Assembly: GCA_022539475.1 (NCBI GenBank)
Contig: VCMS01000029.1
Location: 186,001 to 250,000, forward strand
Origin: Gracilaria domingensis
Taxonomy: Eukaryota; Rhodophyta; Florideophyceae; Gracilariales; Gracilariaceae
Direction of reading: 5' to 3'
DNA length: 64,000 bases
Below the pieces are notes generated by a model. The model was not told the origin of the DNA and did not search any database. It saw nothing but the letters and a program-made list of their open reading frames with translations. Each line of letters begins with the position of its first letter. The stretch's first letter is position 1. The translations under genes and the position numbers were made by a program. Positions 63,477 through 64,000 of the stretch are shown here, in pieces.

Positions 63477-64000
63477 TTATGACTGTTCGCGAGACGACAG
63501 TTCGGGATAGGGTACAGACCGGAACGGTATCTGATTCCGCACAGCCAAAGCAATGGGTGGTCTGACGTCAGCCGCAGCCGCAGAGCCATTTAGTACAGGT
63601 ACGGGCAACGCTTGAAGCGGATCCGCTGCGTTCGATTGCGATACGACCGGTTGCGGACTGGGATTCATATCTGCCGCAGATGGCTGCGCGTCAAGAAACC
63701 GCGTCGAAGACGCAAGCGCATCGGCGTCCCGTTGCTTTCGTTTCTTCGCATGCGCCTTACCCTTGAGATGAGCTTCGTAGTTGGCCGCACCAGAGACAGT
63801 GATCTGGCATATGTTACACACGATGTTGTGGTTCAATGCAGAGCCTTCAACTTTCTTTCGGTGGCGCGCACTCGCCAGATGGACATTGAGATTATCGTTG
63901 GAGGTGCACGTGACATTGCAAACAGAACAGGCGTACGCTGCAGCATTCTTGTTGTTCTTGAAAGGCTTTGTGATTGTGCCACGCACGGTGATGTTAGACG
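63477..64000 (-). CDS. U1-type C2H2 zinc-finger protein (5' end outside window)
   Basis: Open to the window edge on the minus strand, without a Met near the edge, so the N-terminus lies outside. At least 169 residues. Two U1/JAZ-type fingers: CSVC-x12-H-x5-H (CSVCNVTCTSNDNLNVHLA) and CNIC-x12-H-x5-H (CNICQITVSGAANYEAHLKG), each followed by a basic RHRKK or AHAKKRK patch. Such fingers bind double-stranded RNA or sit in spliceosomal proteins. The C-terminal ~80 residues are Pro/Ala/Ser-rich and disordered. More fingers may precede. Confidence 0.85.
   Translation of the reverse strand, partial: SNITVRGTITKPFKNNKNAAAYACSVCNVTCTSNDNLNVHLASARHRKKVEGSALNHNIVCNICQITVSGAANYEAHLKGKAHAKKRKQRDADALASSTRFLDAQPSAADMNPSPQPVVSQSNAADPLQALPVPVLNGSAAAADVRPPIALAVRNQIPFRSVPYPELSSREQS

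Noticed and set aside
1-64000. CRISPR arrays, rRNA genes, bacterial operons
   Set aside because: No regular repeat-spacer arrays or rRNA sequence were seen, and the gene set and layout are eukaryotic nuclear.

Overview
The window is nuclear DNA of a photosynthetic eukaryote, most likely a red alga. This is inferred from gene content and style, not from a species-specific marker. It carries a complete eukaryotic core set (TAF1, proteasome beta-4, FIGNL1, an EDC4-like decapping factor, a SET-domain methyltransferase) beside nuclear genes with plastid-type N-termini (a fibrillin/PAP and a conserved lipocalin-like plastid protein). Nearly all host genes are single open frames without obvious introns, packed tens to hundreds of bases apart, and separated by repeat-rich, gene-poor tracts. 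Intron-poor gene islands in a retrotransposon sea fit florideophyte-type red algae best.

Layout. 0-36 kb is a repeat- and relic-rich tract. It holds a Ty3/gypsy fragment (1-1.9 kb), an unknown ORF, a multi-frame coding relic (3.7-7.3 kb), two copies of a ~415-bp MITE-like repeat (7.7 and 16.4 kb), a WD40 fragment (9.4 kb), an NADPH-oxidase-like fragment (10.1-10.5 kb), a relic of a cyanobacterial-type DNA polymerase III alpha gene (11.2-12.0 kb) and an interrupted SIM-bearing ORF (14.8-16.0 kb). It also holds an 8.3-kb gag-only LTR element that contains a related element in reverse (17.1-25.3 kb), a very young Ty1/copia element (27.3-32.8 kb) and one small secreted Cys-hairpin protein (33.8 kb).

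36.4-49.6 kb is a gene island: TAF1 (+), EDC4/VARICOSE C-terminal-like (+), a HAT/TPR-repeat protein (-), an unknown basic protein (-) and proteasome beta-4 (+). Around 42-46.9 kb the DNA becomes extremely GC-rich, with CG, GGC and G tracts. 50-53 kb is a lower-GC stretch with one zinc alcohol dehydrogenase and a strong hairpin. 53.2-64 kb is a second island: FIGNL1 (-), MOSC protein (-), plastid lipocalin-like protein (+), SET/RLSMT-type methyltransferase (-), an unknown protein (-), fibrillin (+) and a U1-type zinc-finger protein (-, cut by the window edge).

The host genes do not form one pathway. They are housekeeping genes for transcription initiation, mRNA decapping, proteolysis, DNA repair and plastid upkeep. 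The most unusual observations are the DnaE relic, whose extein junction is uninterrupted at the cyanobacterial split-intein site; the inverted gag-only retroelement; the CX3C-X9-CX3C secreted peptide; and reading-frame changes inside TAF1 and the plastid protein gene. All calls were made by eye, without database searches.
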